The notes beneath the pieces were generated by a model. It saw only the letters and a program-made list of their open reading frames with translations. It had not been told where the DNA came from and searched no databases. DNA of 64,000 nt from Acidimicrobiales bacterium (GTDB taxonomy: Bacteria > Actinomycetota > Acidimicrobiia > Acidimicrobiales > RAAP-2). The stretch lies in contig JADMIJ010000008.1 in assembly GCA_015478655.1 (NCBI GenBank), positions 22,890 to 86,889 of the forward strand, in the 5' to 3' direction. Shown piece after piece: positions 63,873 through 64,000 of this stretch (positions within the stretch are counted from its first letter, which is position 1; every line of letters begins with the position of its first letter). Both the position numbers and the translations under genes were made by a program.

Positions 63873-64000
63873 CCGCGCCTCCGCTCTCGCTGAGGAATCG
63901 AGCCGGGCGAGCGTCAGTTCGCTGGGTACGCACCACGTGCGGTCGTCTAAGCCTGCATCCACCGACCGACTACCTGATGGGGCAGCGATTCGGGTGATCG

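Overview
The window is about 68% GC by eye, with GTG and TTG starts, 1-8 nt stop/start overlaps between consecutive genes and no AT-rich islands apart from a few promoters. Gene content (mycofactocin system, NDMA-dependent alcohol dehydrogenase, NAD+-dependent DNA ligase next to mnmA and a NifS-like desulfurase, type 2 IleRS, FadD17-like ligase) points to a high-GC actinobacterium. An uncultured Acidimicrobiia-like lineage is my best guess, but the sequence alone does not prove it. I see no rRNA, tRNA, CRISPR array, transposase or phage gene.

Region 1 (1-12709) is a mycofactocin locus. Divergent from the TetR regulator mftR and a nicotinoprotein alcohol dehydrogenase runs a minus-strand operon: precursor peptide mftA (ends IDGMCGVY), mftB, radical-SAM mftC, a FadH/OYE flavoenzyme, a mycofactocin-type SDR, a second FadH/OYE enzyme, ETF alpha, a FixC-like flavoprotein, a FixX-like ferredoxin, ETF beta and mftE (cut by the window edge). 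Almost every junction overlaps. The layout suggests a cofactor factory fused to its own dehydrogenases and an electron-transfer chain toward quinone.

Region 2 (12736-25526) carries a secreted alpha/beta hydrolase, a four-gene run with hopanoid flavour (HpnO-like aminotransferase, HpnA-like epimerase, RpiB, SAH/MTA-deaminase-like amidohydrolase), a methyltransferase, two SRPBCC proteins with a VOC protein, and a coupled thioesterase, FadD17-like ligase and YihY-type membrane protein set.

Region 3 (25615-32460) holds an MFS drug exporter, an Rrf2 regulator without Fe-S cysteines, an SsuABC-like transporter whose promoter carries an inverted repeat, an acetyltransferase and Fpg.

Region 4 (32623-45314) has ileS (type 2, with a GLHH signature in place of HxGH), an FGGY kinase, a glycosyltransferase/sulfotransferase pair, leuA behind a complete leader-peptide attenuator, a PlsC-like acyltransferase, a glutamine-synthetase-like ligase and an SDR.

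Region 5 (45527-56242) runs on the plus strand: a TylF/CmcI-like methyltransferase, a PuuD-like amidotransferase coupled to an aldehyde dehydrogenase (with the GS-like ligase, a probable gamma-glutamyl-amine catabolic set), an OafA-type acyltransferase, an SDR, a 41-aa membrane peptide, an MFS transporter coupled to an acyl-CoA synthetase, and a succinate-semialdehyde dehydrogenase.

Region 6 (56292-64000) has a lysozyme-like secreted protein, the desulfurase-mnmA-ligA operon, and two monocistronic secreted proteins. Each of these two has the same promoter architecture and the same roughly 220-nt conserved structured 5' leader, and each is followed by a strong hairpin. This duplicated leader is the best candidate for an undescribed regulatory RNA here.
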